From Sclerotinia nivalis (taxonomy: Eukaryota; Ascomycota; Leotiomycetes; Helotiales; Sclerotiniaceae), in the NCBI GenBank assembly GCA_029531795.1, contig JAPEIS010000001.1, forward strand, positions 4,216,001 to 4,280,000: a stretch of DNA of 64,000 bases, in the 5' to 3' direction. The notes under the pieces are model-generated. The model searched no databases. It was given only the letters and a program-made list of their open reading frames with translations, and was not told the DNA's origin. Numbering within the stretch: the first letter of the stretch is position 1; each line of letters begins with the position of its first letter. A program made the position numbers and the translations under genes. Positions 35,847-47,718 of this stretch are shown in pieces.

Positions 35847-36950
35847 TTACACCCCATTCTCCAATTGCCCATCCAACTCTTCTATAAAATCCTTTAAAAT
35901 CCTCTCAATCCACTCATTCATCAACCCTCTATTTCTGAGCACCATAACCTCCCTCTCATTCCCCAAATCATACTCAAACTTCCCCGCCAAATTATTCGAC
36001 ACAATATGAAGATAACCAAACCTAATCTTCATTTCCCTCGCCGCAAAAGCCATATGACCAATCTCAGGATCCACCCAACAAAACTTCTCTCTCAACTTCT
36101 CAAACCACACCTGATCCTCATCCAACACCGAAGCCGACGTAAAATGCACACCCCTCTGCACCTTCCCCAATATCCTCTCGCTGATTGGATTTTCCCACTC
36201 GATGAACTCCCCTCGAACATAACTACTCGACCCCGTCGCCAACGTCAAATTCGGCTTATGCTCTTTGGCTAGCGTGCCCAATTTTCCAACATAGATCACG
36301 TACTGTAAACTAGCACCACAAATTTCCCTCAAACATCTCACTAATTGCCCCGCCAAATCCCCCCAGAAACTAACCCGACATTTCAAAATCGTGGCTTTGA
36401 ATCCGTTTGGTCGAGTAATAGTCTGCCACGAAAATAACTCATCTGCATTTTCTCCACCGCTCCAGGGCTCGCTCGATCTCAAGATATCCTCCGGAAACGA
36501 TCCCACAATCACCAAATTTGTCTTCTCAGTCTCCAGACCCCTCAAGTTTGAATTAAGGAATACCTCATACCCCTCTTCCTCCGCAGGAAGTACAACTTTG
36601 ACAATCTCCAGATCTCTCCCCTCAATCGCCAAATGCGTTGCGATAATATTAGCATAATGCTTCACATAATCTCTCCCCGGAAAACAATTGATGCGCAGTT
36701 TATCGCCCGCTAAAATCGTTGCGGTGGGTCGTTGCGTATTAAATGATTTATCGTTTTTTTCCTTGTTGTAGATGATAGCGGGGGTGCTGCGCGTGTGGTG
36801 GCCTGTAACTTCGATTTCTTTCCAGCGTCGCGAGGGAATCAGGTGGTGCACTTTCATGTTGAGGTAGGGTATTAGCGAGGCGCCCATGGTATGAAGAGCT
36901 GTGCTGGCGATGGTGGGTTTGTGGACCGGAGGGTCAGGGGAAGAGGACAT
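35847..36950 (-). CDS. Nucleoside-phosphorylase-like protein, function uncertain
   Basis: Intronless frame of 367 residues with a clear ATG. I do not recognise it with certainty. The C-terminal half resembles the phosphorylase/hydrolase fold of purine and uridine phosphorylases: YVIYVGKLGTL where that family has a Gly-containing strand, later FCWVDPEIGHMAFAA at the position of the family's Asp/Met-Glu ribose contact, and GYLHIVSNNL, like the typical I-V-S-D segment but with Asn instead of Asp. The N-terminal 100 residues are extended and specific. If the Asp-to-Asn change is real, the phosphorylase reaction may be lost or altered. It converges tail-to-tail with the SDR gene, 170 bp apart. Confidence 0.6.
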   Translation of the reverse strand: MSSSPDPPVHKPTIASTALHTMGASLIPYLNMKVHHLIPSRRWKEIEVTGHHTRSTPAIIYNKEKNDKSFNTQRPTATILAGDKLRINCFPGRDYVKHYANIIATHLAIEGRDLEIVKVVLPAEEEGYEVFLNSNLRGLETEKTNLVIVGSFPEDILRSSEPWSGGENADELFSWQTITRPNGFKATILKCRVSFWGDLAGQLVRCLREICGASLQYVIYVGKLGTLAKEHKPNLTLATGSSSYVRGEFIEWENPISERILGKVQRGVHFTSASVLDEDQVWFEKLREKFCWVDPEIGHMAFAAREMKIRFGYLHIVSNNLAGKFEYDLGNEREVMVLRNRGLMNEWIERILKDFIEELDGQLENGV

Positions 36951-37400
36951 TGTGGATGATTTGGGAGTGGTGGTGTGAGGTGGAAGGGAAGGGAATAGAA
37001 GTGAGGAATCAGAGACATCTGGTTGAATTTTGGCATTTATATAGCTTCTGTGATTACGCTATTCTTAGGGGAAAGAAGTTTGCTACTGCTTGATGACAAC
37101 GACAGTGACCCAAAGAAGCCTTCCGGTTTCCGCAACTATGGGAAATATCATGTTTGCATTCATAGTTGTACATATCCCATGACTCAGATGACTCAGAAAA
37201 GTCGAAGAATTGCTTGATATGCAAACATATTTCCAGCACACAGCCACCTAGCTGCGTGATGAAATCGAGCAGCCAGCAAGATAGGCTCCATTACATCTCA
37301 TCATTGAAGGAATATTGATGGTCCACCTGGATTCGCTGGGCGTCAACCAAAGAGCTAGACAATGTATACACCAGAAAGGATCATATATTATCAAGCATTA
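36951..37400. other. Promoter-side spacer of the nucleoside-phosphorylase-like gene
   Basis: About 450 bp upstream of the minus-strand gene start and before the inserted element. No other feature seen. Confidence 0.4.
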
Positions 37401-37409
37401 TAATAGGAA

Positions 37410-38243
37410 CGGTAAATACCCCGAATAACAACTTTTCAAGTTTCGATACCTTGTATAGCAATCAGTGATACCACTTTTTGATTTTATTTACAATAGTGTT
37501 AATTCAGACCCAATCCCATTCAATATATTTAAGGTAAACTAGATTCAAATTTCGAAATATATAAAAATTTTCATTTTTTTGATTGATATTGATAGTACTA
37601 ATTGAGTTGAATTCAACGATATAATCCTTAAGGTTCTAATTCTAATAATTGTGAAGTTATTAATTGTTGAAATTTAAAGGATTGGGAAAAGTCTGAGGAG
37701 ATTGTAGCGTTGCGGTTCTAATGTATATGTGTTACTTAATATTCTTGAAGAACTTTCTTTTTTTCTTCAATCATTTAACAAATCATCCTAATCGACGAAT
37801 CACCTCAATCGATTAATCATTATGTAGATGCAGGTATCAAAATCATCTGAATCATACGAATCTGAAACTTATATTTTAATAATATTGATATTGATGATAT
37901 AGTGCATATAGCGAAGAATCTCTGAATAGCTTCAATCGGACCGGAGTGATATTTTACCGAATATCCCCCTTCGGATTTTCCCAATCCTTTAAATTTCAAC
38001 AATTAATAACTTTACAATTATTAAAATTAGAACTTTAAAAATTATATCATTGAATTCAGCTCAATTAGTACTATTAGTATCAATTAAAAAATGAAATTTT
38101 TTATATATTTCGAAATTTGAGTCTGATTTACCTTAAATATTGAATAAGATTAAATCTGAAATACAAATTGCTATACCTTGGTTACCAACTAGTATTAAAC
38201 AAAGTATCAAAACTTGAAAAGTTGTTATTCGGGGTATTTACCG
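37410..38243. mobile_element. Mutator-like MITE with ~280-bp terminal inverted repeats
   Basis: 834-bp non-coding element. Its ends are inverted repeats beginning CGGTAAATACCCCGAATAAC. The left arm (37410 to about 37695) matches the reverse complement of the right arm (about 37970-38243) along most of its length, with a few larger differences near base 45-110 of the arm. It is flanked by a 9-bp direct repeat TAATAGGAA (37401-37409 and 38244-38252). Long terminal repeats and a 9-bp target duplication are typical of Mutator-like elements. The middle, about 275 bp, has no transposase frame, so it is non-autonomous. Arms are AT-rich and many mismatches are transitions, compatible with repeat-induced point mutation. 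It sits between two genes without breaking either. Confidence 0.88.
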
Positions 38244-38343
38244 TAATAGGAATATACCATTGGTCATATATAAGGTCATGATTTCGATCCAAACATAACC
38301 AAAGGAAATAGCACGCAGATATCATAGAAATTCATGAACACAG

Positions 38344-39999
38344 CTATACAACACTTCTCTTCCTCCTCTTTCTCAGTCGAGCCTTCTCAGTTGCCTCTTC
38401 AACCTTGTGTAACCTCCATTCACACTCTTCTGCAAAATCACAGGTCCTGCATTTAAATGCTTCTTCTACTATGACACCTTTCGCTTCTCTTTCTCCTTTC
38501 CACCAACGTAGTTCTTCCTCTAGGTACGAATTCAATTCTTGATTATCCATAGGTATGGTCTTGATTCCAACTATTTCTCCACTATCTCGCGATCGATATT
38601 CTGTTTTTAACACTCCTCCCAATGATCCAGCACCATCGGGGAGAGTGATTTGGAATTCAGATATCATGAGCAACCAAAGAGCTTTGAGATTATTGTGGGC
38701 AAGGAGAACACTCATAGAATCTTGACTAGAAATTGGCGTCGAATCATCTTGTTCCTCAAGAGCGTCTTCGTATACCTCCTCATAATCATCGTTCATGCTA
38801 CCCACTTGAGCAATGAATGCATCTGAAAATGTTTTGGCTGTGTCCAACCTATAGCGAGCGGCCAAGGCAGAAAAGTCGACCGTGTTTGCGGCAAGTTTGG
38901 ATAGAAGGTGATGATAAAGCATAAGCTGCATCTGGGTAGGGCGAAAGGCCGCGTTATTTGGTAGCGTACGAACGCCTCTGGTTTTGACATCGCAAATGTA
39001 TAGCTTGTTCGATCGAGCCCGTCTTCTTGTCCGTGTCACCTCTGCAATAGCACCCGGTGCTTTAAAGAAATCCGATATAGAAGCCTGATCTGAAGGTGGC
39101 AATTTCTTCTCCCTCTCCGTTTTTTTCTGCAAAGATTCCTCCAATTCAGTATCCGGACAGATGTAGCTCAATTCATCAATAACCCCATTAACAACCAATC
39201 CATCAATAGTACCCCATATTTCCAACTCCCTCGTTTGTCCCGTTTCTCGTAATGTTCGTAACCCTTGTATCACATTCCATATTTGTAGGCCCCAGGCATC
39301 TTCCCTTGTTTGGATGTCGATCTGAACAGTCCTATGTACCTGATCTTCTAAGACTTTGTGTACAGCACTACCTTGCTTCATAGCTGGTGTTCGTTTCTTC
39401 CTTCCGTGTTTCGTCAATGTATACCAATATTGAAGTTCGCACCATGCTGGCGATACGAGATCTGTCACCGAGAGTGGTTTCTTCGGTGAGGTACGAAATC
39501 GTTCGAGGGGCGATCGTGTGTCGCGAGGTACAGGTGCTGCAGATTCTGCAGTCTTTGCTTCGACTTCATTCATGAGTATCGCTTCGGGTGCAGCTGGCAC
39601 GAATTCAGCTATTCGACTACTCACTAAGGGCTACCGCGTAAGTCAGAAATCTAATAATGGCGGAGAGAATATATGCTCACAGTCAGGATAGTACTCGCGT
39701 TTCGCGACTGAAGTATTAATCTGCTCAGCAACCCTCTCCGCAGCACGAATGGCCTGAAGTAGAGGCGAAATCTGCTCTTTTCCAAAAACTCGAGGGAGGC
39801 GAAGAGTGCGTTCTGAATCATGATACTCGATTTCGTTCACAATCGGATTGTCTTCGATCTCAGTTGCTTCGTTAAGTGGATGGAACGGCGATAAAAATTT
39901 CTCTACTATCTCAACTTCTTCCGGTGAGAAATCTGAGCCATAATCACTCTCCTCAGCATGTTGAGGATGCTCTGCCTCGTCTACGGCAGGACTAGCCAT
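38344..39999 (-). CDS. EXO5: Exonuclease V (EXO5/DEM1), Fe-S PD-(D/E)XK nuclease
   Basis: Two exons, 39999-39681 and 39623-38344, joined over a 57-bp intron (donor GTGAGC, acceptor TTAG), giving 532 residues. The N-terminal 110 residues are acidic and poorly ordered. The nuclease core shows SPAWCELQYWYT (first Fe-S Cys near 168), GSAVHKVLE, IWGTIDGLVVNGVIDEL with the metal-binding Asp, and YICDVKTRGVRTLP with Asp and Lys of the PD-(D/E)XK site. The C-terminus has CRTCDFAEEC, supplying the other three Fe-S cysteines (near 498, 501 and 507), then a basic tail. Yeast EXO5 is a 5' single-strand exonuclease needed for mitochondrial genome maintenance; animal EXO5 acts on nuclear crosslinks. All key residues appear present. 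Confidence 0.93.
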
Positions 40000-40700
40000 G
40001 CCGATACGTGCATTTGGTTCGATCCATTAGTGTTTTGGGTTGTTCTCGCACAATCCATGATGCTTTCTTGCCACTACGTTGGCACTTGGCAGGCGCGAAA
40101 TCACGTAATCACATAATCACGTGGCAATTCTTGGAGCAACCCACAATCATTGTCTTTCAATTGGTTGATATGATTTTATTCAACAATATTGATTTTTTAT
40201 AAGTTTGGGGAACCCTTATACTCTTGATAATCATATACAATCAATCAGATCCCATAGTGATTGTTTACTATTGCTACAGTAGCGACTTTGTGAGAGTACC
40301 TCTGTTAGCATTCACTTCTCTCATGAAGTGAAGGCCCATTGCGCATGCCGACCCGAGTCCTGACTTCTAGTGAGCCAGTATTTCTCTCCTGAAAATGTTC
40401 ATAACACGGCATTGATTACGAAACATATACTGATCGATTCGTCACTTCAATATATTCTCATTCTTTGTCATGACTCCAGAACGAATCACAATCCCCCAAA
40501 AGCGGCAGCCTATTCAAAAACACCACTTTTCAAATCGTCGTATTCAACACGAGAGTGTCTCTTCGATCCACTCATTCACTTACAATTGCTCTTGGTATGA
40601 TCCAGCACGAATTATATATCAATATCTCTTCCCCCTCATGGATTTATCGAATCAGATATTTATCTCTATGACAGATCCCGGTTACATAGTATAACCCACG
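40000..40700. other. Divergent intergenic region
   Basis: About 700 bp between EXO5 and an F-box gene. AT-rich, with no other feature seen. A frame at 40370-40600 has random composition. Confidence 0.45.
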
Positions 40701-41278
40701 ATGAAGAAACACCATACTCTTTCCATACCCGATGCGGAATATTGTACTCCCAAACTCAATCTTTTAGATCTACCACAAGAAATCCATTTATTGATAACTT
40801 CTCATCTGATATATCCAGATGCGCTTTCCCTAAAGCACGCCAATCGATATTTCTACTCTTTTGTATATACTGGGTTACATTTGAAGATAGAATGGTTGAT
40901 TCAGAGGCGGCGGCTACATTTGGATTGTCCAAGTGATAGTAAATGTGAATTGGGGAGTGATCTTAGATTTTGTCGAGGGAGTGTTGCGTGAGACTTACCT
41001 AACCTTCATCATGTCAAGATGTGAAAATTAATAATATCCATAGGTTGTTGATGAAGAGAAGGAGAGAGCATCAAGAATGTGACAGTAAGCCGGGAGGGAG
41101 GGGATGTTTGGTATTAGGAAGGAGCATTTGTTTGGACAAGAAAGACAACAATCATTTGAACGTGGTCTGGAGATATCTCAGATCGGGAACCCCTTTGTGG
41201 TTAGTCGTGGTGACGGTTGCTTTGCTGGCGATTGTGATAGCTCCGACGAGAATATCGCCTATCATGGGGGAATGTTGA
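40701..41278 (+). CDS. Small F-box protein with a C-terminal hydrophobic segment
   Basis: Two exons, 40701-40987 and 41044-41278, with a 56-bp intron (GTGAGA, CATAG), giving 173 residues. Residues about 19-60 form an F-box-like motif: LNLLDLPQEIHLLITSHLIY, then DALSLKHANRYFYSF. Downstream, CPSDSKCELGSDLRFCRGSV and LLMKRRREHQECDSKPGG form the Cys-containing pattern seen in many short fungal F-box proteins. The C-terminus carries one strong hydrophobic stretch (TPLWLVVVTVALLAIVIAP) that could anchor it in a membrane. F-box proteins bring substrates to SCF ubiquitin ligases; the target is unknown. It lacks any obvious substrate-binding repeat. Confidence 0.78.
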
Positions 41279-42358
41279 TATATTCGGAAAAGGGGGGCGT
41301 TTGTAATTGATGCTTAACTAGGGATTTTCGGCACGAATTCATCTTATAGCAAAATCTAATAATGAAGGCAGGCGACATTAGCAATTAGCATCTCTTTCCA
41401 TCATCTGGCTGACAAGTGGCATCGACACCGTCGTAACGCGATATTTTCATTGTCGTTAACCCCTTTAAACCCCTCTTACTCTATCTATATCCCGATTGAC
41501 CCCAAACGGAAATATACTACGAACTCCTGATAAGCTTCCGGAACATTGATTTTCTGCTGTTCATCACAAATCCTATGACTCCTATCAACATTAGCATTTT
41601 CGTCTCTGCACAACCTTCACACGATTTCCAAAAGTTCCCAGTCTCAAAAATGCAACTCCTCGCGCCGTCTAGAACACCCCTCTAATTCCCAACCAATCAC
41701 TTCCGCCACACCTTGTTTCGGATCACCGCCAAGAGGTTGTACGAGCGGCAGTGTAACCCAATGTAACTAAAAAGAGCATCAGGGGTACAGCCTTATGGCC
41801 CAGCACAAGCGACTTCAGTATCTAGGCAGATGTGATAACTTTCGGAAAAGAACCGCGATCCTTTCATTTAAAATTCTCGGCTCATACTCTGATTCTCCTA
41901 TCATAAGGTAACATTTACGGTAATTTGGAACCAACAGTATTCAAATTATTCACTGGAAATGAACATGATGTTTGTTTGTCCTTGTGCTACAGCACTAATG
42001 AGATTCTCTTAGCATATTAGATCTAAGAATTCAGAGATGGAATTTCGTAGGAGATTAATATAATTTTCCTATGTTTCCCCCCCCTCTGTCAATTTTTTTG
42101 CTTTCCTTTTTGTCCGTCTCTCTTCTACGGAGGCAAGTTAAGTCGTCGCTCTTTTGTTCCTTCATTCTCACTTTCTCTTCATTTCACTTTTACTTGGATG
42201 GGGTTGGATACCGGATCGTACGTTCTTTCAATTCAACTACACTCTTTCAACATACAATACACACCATTGGCTTCAAGAGCCGACCAGCCAGCGCGCGAAT
42301 TCAAAACCGTTACTCCAATTCTTAACTACAGCACGCACTCAATCCTAAAACGCTCACG
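41279..42358. other. Intergenic region upstream of the DUF1996-WSC gene
   Basis: About 1.1 kb. The last 300 bp are pyrimidine-rich, with C- and T-runs around 42070-42180 typical of a fungal promoter and leader. No further gene seen. Confidence 0.45.
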
Positions 42359-44012
42359 ATGTTGTTCAAATCAACCAAAGAACTCGGTCTCGCCTTGCTA
42401 GGATCCTTCATTCCGCCAGCAAGCACCACATTCGTCATCCAATGCTACAGTCGTCTCGTTGACGAGCGTGTCGATCCAGTAGTCAGTCCTGGAATCCTCC
42501 CAGCATCTCATGTCCATGCTATCGCTGGCGGCAGTGGATTCAGCGCCAATATGACATATGCCGATGCTCGTGCTGCTAAATGTGGTACATGCAATGTGAA
42601 GGAAGATTTGTCAAATTATTGGACTCCGAAGCTTTATTATAAGGCTCAGAATGGTAGTTTCATTTCTGTGCCTATTAATGGAGATGACGGGTATGGAAAT
42701 CTTGGTGGGATGGCTATTTATTATCTGTGAGTTTGGGCTCTGAATTTTGGAGAAACTGTTAGATTGTTTGTTTACTAACATTTTCTCAAGTCAACGTCCA
42801 GGTCCAGATAATGATCCGCTCGTTCCATTCCCTGAGAATTTTCGCATGATTGCGGGAGATACAAATCGACGAAGTTATAACGACTCTTCTTTTGCAGACC
42901 GAGCTGTTAGTTTCAGATGTACTGGAACAGATCTTCAAACAAATGGATTCCCAAATATCAACTGTCCAGATGGTCTTCGACTTCAGGTTACAATGCCTTC
43001 TTGTTGGGATGGAGTCAATGTAACTGCCACGGATTACAAATCGCATATGTCGTATCCCGTGGATGGCGACTATGACGGTGGTCGTTGTCCAGCATCACAT
43101 CCTCATCATATGATGACTTTATTTTTTGAGGTTACATATCGTACTGATCTTTTCGCGAATGATTGGTATGGTGATTCTCAGCCGTTTGTTCTTGCTAATG
43201 GTGATACCACCGGTTACGGATTCCACGGTGATTTTGTAAGTTATTCAACGTTCCACCTTAAATGATATCTCGTCAAGCTAACATAGCCCAAGATCAATGG
43301 CTGGGATATCCCAACACTCACTAAAGGAATCAATAACTGCCTCGATGGCCAACCGGATTGCCCCAGCGAGACATTTACATTTTACGAACAATCCGATACC
43401 CAAGAATGCAAACTTGCGCCTCTGATCAACGAGCCCGTAAGCGGTATCCTTCACGCGCTTCCTGGCTGCAATGCACCTTCTTCAGGCCCAGCAGAGTATA
43501 CACCACCCGCCTGTCCCCAAGATGCAGCTCTGGCAAGGTCACTTCAGATTCCGCCTTCCCGCTTTAACCCTGCTGCCCCTAGCGCCACGACACTGCCAAT
43601 TGGCATCGTCGATCTAAGCACTTCCAAAGGCTGGACTTATCTCGGATGTGGCACAGACGATGCAGGAAACCGAACATTAAATGCTGATTGGGAAGGCAAC
43701 AATTCCATGACCATTGAAACTTGTGTGGATTTCTGTACATCCAAAGGACATACATATGCAGGCATGGAATTTGGAAGTCAATGTTATTGCGATAACACCC
43801 TACCTGCAGATCGAGCACCCATTACTGGTATGCTAGGTGACTGTATTATGCCCTGCGCCGGGAACAGTACCGAGAAATGCGGCGGTAATGCTGCGATCAC
43901 ACTTTACCAGAAGTGTGGTGCATATGGATGTGCTTCCTCCAGTGCACCAACCACAGTTTCTGCTCATTTACAGAGTAAGAGAAGCAGAGTTATGAGGGGT
44001 CTGAATATTTAA
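42359..44012 (+). CDS. Secreted DUF1996 protein with a C-terminal WSC domain
   Basis: Three exons: 42359-42726, 42791-43235 and 43293-44012, giving 510 residues. Introns are 64 and 57 bp. An alternative in-frame acceptor (CATAG before 43287) would add two residues. A short signal peptide precedes DUF1996, which starts near residue 25 and shows DPVVSPG, HVHAIAGGSGF, YWTPKLYYK, MIAGD, FRCTG, FPNINCPDGLRLQVTMPSCW, HMSYP and GDTTGYGFHGDFINGWD. The WSC domain (about residues 410-495) has GWTYLGCGTD, CVDFCTSKGHTYAGMEFGSQ, CYCDN and EKCGG with paired cysteines; WSC binds glycans. DUF1996 is an uncharacterised extracellular domain common in fungi. The protein probably acts at the cell wall or outside the cell. 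Confidence 0.92.
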
Positions 44013-45375
44013 ATTGAAGAGAAAGACACAACCATCTCAACACCATTCTTGAGAGCCGACGTATGACGCATGGAATGGAAGAAAACGACTTATACTTCGA
44101 TGACCTTGAAACGAATAGATACTTACGATTATGAGAAATATCATGAACATACAATATGATGTGCACCACTCGAATAACACGAAATCATGGTGCTGCAAGG
44201 TACCATCTGTGACTCGATAATGTTTCTTGATAATATTTCTCTCGCAAACATAGTCGAATAAGATAAACCTCGATTCTCGGCACACATGCCTTATAATTAA
44301 AGAATGCCGAATTATTTTGCGCGAGCGAATTTCATGTGAGCAAGACTGCGGAGTTCGGAAATGGAGACAAATGAGTGATATATGTTATGATCAGTGCTCT
44401 TTCTGTCATCAGGATTCGGGACGTCCTAATTTGTAGCATTTAAGCGTTTGTGGATATCACCATTATCATATTCAGGGAGGGTTCCGCGGCGATGAGTAAT
44501 CCTGTAGGTTCCAGATGATGTGGAGATTGAGTTTGCAGGTTGAGTTTGTCGTCTTTTAAGATTTATCAGTTGTTGACAATCGGGTTTGTTCATCCTTTAA
44601 GTCCAAATCTCCTTCATTATTCTCGCTTGTCCCAGAATATTTACAGTGGGTACCGCAACTATCACATGCATAATCACAGCCCGAAGCCGGGATACAAGAT
44701 TAATTCAGGTACCAGTTTGTGATGGCTACTCCCTGTAAATACTTGCGTGTCGTTATTTAATCCTCGGGCTTTCGAAGATGGAGTTGCAAATCAATTAATC
44801 CCCTTTAATCCCCTTTCTTTCCGATATAGATGTCTGTTCCAAAGTAATATTAGAACTAACGCAATTCGTTCAAATTCACGGCGCAAGTTTCGATTCTGGT
44901 TGGTCGTAATCTACGGTGATATGCCCTGTTATAGGGTACATGTTCCTGTTTTTCGTCTGATCATTACGTGGTTGACTCTTGTGAAAAGCTTGTGCCGCAT
45001 CTGCACATCAATCGGGACTCAACAGAAGACTGGAGGAACGCTTTGCCCTTGATCTTCGCCTTTAACAAGTGTCGCTGGGTCAACCCTTCCCAATCACATC
45101 TGGTTCAGGTCGGTGTCCACCTCTCTCAATGTGAATGAGCGGGTCTGAGGTTCAAGATCATTGATCGGCTCATACTGCCGGATCTGGTAGGTTATCGAGA
45201 ATCTAGAGCCAAGCTTAGGATGGGCCCGCAAGTTCAATATTTCTTACTTTACCTTAGGGAAGCGCCAGTTCGTGCTTCAATATGGTTTTTGCATTTTTCT
45301 ATACGTTCTTGAGCTTCTTCGCGTGTTTGTCAGACTATTGTAGCGCTAAATAATTCATTTTGAATTGACAGAAAA
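44013..45375. other. Intergenic region
   Basis: About 1.36 kb between two plus-strand genes. Open frames at 44540-45052 have no recognisable pattern. It presumably carries the promoter of the photoreceptor gene. Confidence 0.45.
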
Positions 45376-47289
45376 ATGACGGACTCAATTCACCACTACT
45401 ACCAGAACAGGGATGCGACGCCTTCAAAAACTCTCCGCGATGAAGATTCCTACAACAAAACGGCTCCTCTACCTCCATTATCCACCTTACTAGAAAGATC
45501 CGAAACTCCAAGCTCGAAACGAGACCCGATCAGTCCCAATTCCACCAAATCCACATCCGAAAGCCTACGTCGCGTTACAAACTCTAGAGGTGCTGAAAGT
45601 AACACAAGAGGCTCGATGCGAACGAGCCCTAGTGACAGAGGTAGTGTAAGCAGCAGGAATGGTGTAGGCTTGAGTGGTGCAGTAAATTTTGCGGATTTCT
45701 TTAGCTCTGAAGTTTTTTATGTTGTGCTTCATAATCCGACAACCGCGCATCGATTTTTGAAATTTTGTCAGGGTCGTTCTTGTTCGGAGAATCTCGAATT
45801 TTTGCAAAAGGTATGCTAAAATGGCTTGTCCTTGTCTATGCAAGTGCTAAAAATGCCAAACTAGATTGATGAATATAATCGATTGATAGATGAGGCAACT
45901 CGTCTTCTTTCCACCATACACGCGACTTTCATTTCATCCGAGGCACCCAAGCAAATCAATATTTCTAGTTCTCATACTCGCAAATTAGCACATGATATTA
46001 AGAGCGCGACTTATAATATTCTCCCCGGCCTTCAAGATGTTTTCAATGAATCACAGGAGCAGATTGAAAAACTACTGGCTAGCGACTTGTATCCACGTTT
46101 TGTAAAACATCAGGTTACTGCTTCCGCCACTATGGCATTAGCAAACAATAGAGAAAGATATCCAGGTCTAGGTGACTGTTTTTGCTTGACTGATCCAAAG
46201 TATGTCCCATCAAAAATTACTATCCCTCTAGATTCCAAGCTGACAGAATGAAGACGGGCGGATAATCCGATTGTATTTGCCTCAGATGGCTTCGTCTCTG
46301 TCACGGGATATTCCAGAACAGATATCATTCCTCGAAACTGTCGTTTCCTGCAAGGGTCATATACTGATCGTCAGGCAACAAAACGTTTGCGAAGTTCCAT
46401 TCAAGGTTGTGAAGAAACTGTTGAATTACTTCTCAATTATCGCAAGAACGGTGATCCATTTTGGAATCTCCTTTACGTGTCTCCCTTACTCGACGGCAAT
46501 GGAGATGTCAGATTTTTTCTTGGTGGACAAATAAACTGCAGTACGACGATTCACAGTCGTACCGATGTCCTTCGGATCTTAAGTCTAAACGATGAAGATA
46601 CTGAGAGTGTGAAAGAGGGAAGTAGGAAAGCACCTAGTGTTCGAAGTAAGGAATCCAATACTCAGAGTATTTATGGAAAAAGTTCCTTCTTTAAAAGCTT
46701 CAAAAAGTACAATGCTAAGGCGGTGACAATCCGGGATGAAGCTGGGATGGAGGGCGAATTGATTGATAGGATTGGAAAATTACAATTCAAGACACAAGTC
46801 GAAGAATTTTATACAGCTTACTCAAAAGTGGGCTTAATGTCTCAAAAGTTGCCTAACATTCAATAACATCAAAAACAGTATCTCGTTCTATCTTACCAAG
46901 CGCAATCACAAAATCTCACCGTCAAATACTACTCCCCAGGTATAATCGACATGCTTGGTCTCAACCTCCCCAACAGCGAAGTGGCTCCTATAGTCGATAA
47001 AGATATTTTCAAAATCCTCACCGAACACTCCCCATCATCCGTGCCCCGAACATTCAAAAACGTAGTCAAGGAAGGTATGAAAGCCGGAAGAGCAGTATCA
47101 GTCGAAACGAGTCTTTTAACTGGAATTGAAGAAATCAAGAAACCGCAGGGTATTTTTGGAGGTGCGGCAATTGATAGAGAGAGGGGGTGGGAGAGGGCGG
47201 AGGAAAAATATGTTTGTCATTTTACGCCTTGTAAAGATGAGGAGGGGAGAGTTGCTTGGGTGGTTTTGACTGTGGCGCCGAAGATGTAG
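45376..47289 (+). CDS. RGS-LOV protein, putative blue-light receptor with RGS domain
   Basis: Four exons: 45376-45810, 45865-46199, 46254-46827 and 46879-47289, giving 584 residues. Introns are 54, 54 and 51 bp with matching phases. The N-terminal 105 residues are Ser/Pro-rich. An RGS-like domain spans about 108-235 (NFADFFSSEVFYVVLHN, then FCQGRSCSENLEFLQKIDEY, LYPRFV). A LOV/PAS domain follows, with DNPIVFASDGFVSVTGYSR and the flavin-adduct motif RNCRFLQG (reactive Cys near 286), then ELLLNYRKNGDPFWNLLYVS. A C-terminal PAS-like part (about 440-584) has VKYYSPGIIDMLGL and KYVCHFTPCKDEEGRVAW. LOV domains sense blue light through flavin, and RGS domains speed GTP hydrolysis on G-alpha, so light control of G-protein signalling is likely. 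The residue before RNCRFLQ is Pro rather than the usual Gly. Confidence 0.9.
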
Positions 47290-47718
47290 GATTCTTTTGG
47301 GGTTTTGGTTGGGCGCTAGGTGGGATGTAAATGATACCCCGGAATGATATTTTTGTATTGAGATAGATATTATGAGTAATTTTTGTATATTGGAAAAGGG
47401 AAGTGGGAAGATAATATGGTAGTAGAGCATGGTACACAAAAAAATTAGGCGATGAGATGGAAGATAGACTGGGAAGACATCATACACATCATTAAAACGA
47501 TTAAAATTCGTCGATTAAAATATCGATTTCAAGATAATCAAAAATATTGAACCTTGAGATACCTCTTGATGGTGATATCTCTACTTTATAAATTGATGCG
47601 ATCATTGCCTTTTACGAAGGTTGTATTAGGCACAGACTGTTAATGATTTTCTCCCCGGAGCATTTATCCTCAAAGAGTATACTTTTAAAATTAGCCCGCA
47701 TCCCAACAAACAAATCAA
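47290..47718. other. Spacer between the RGS-LOV gene and tRNA-Ser
   Basis: About 430 bp, AT-rich. The first part is the 3' region of the RGS-LOV gene, the rest is upstream of the tRNA. No other feature. Confidence 0.45.
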
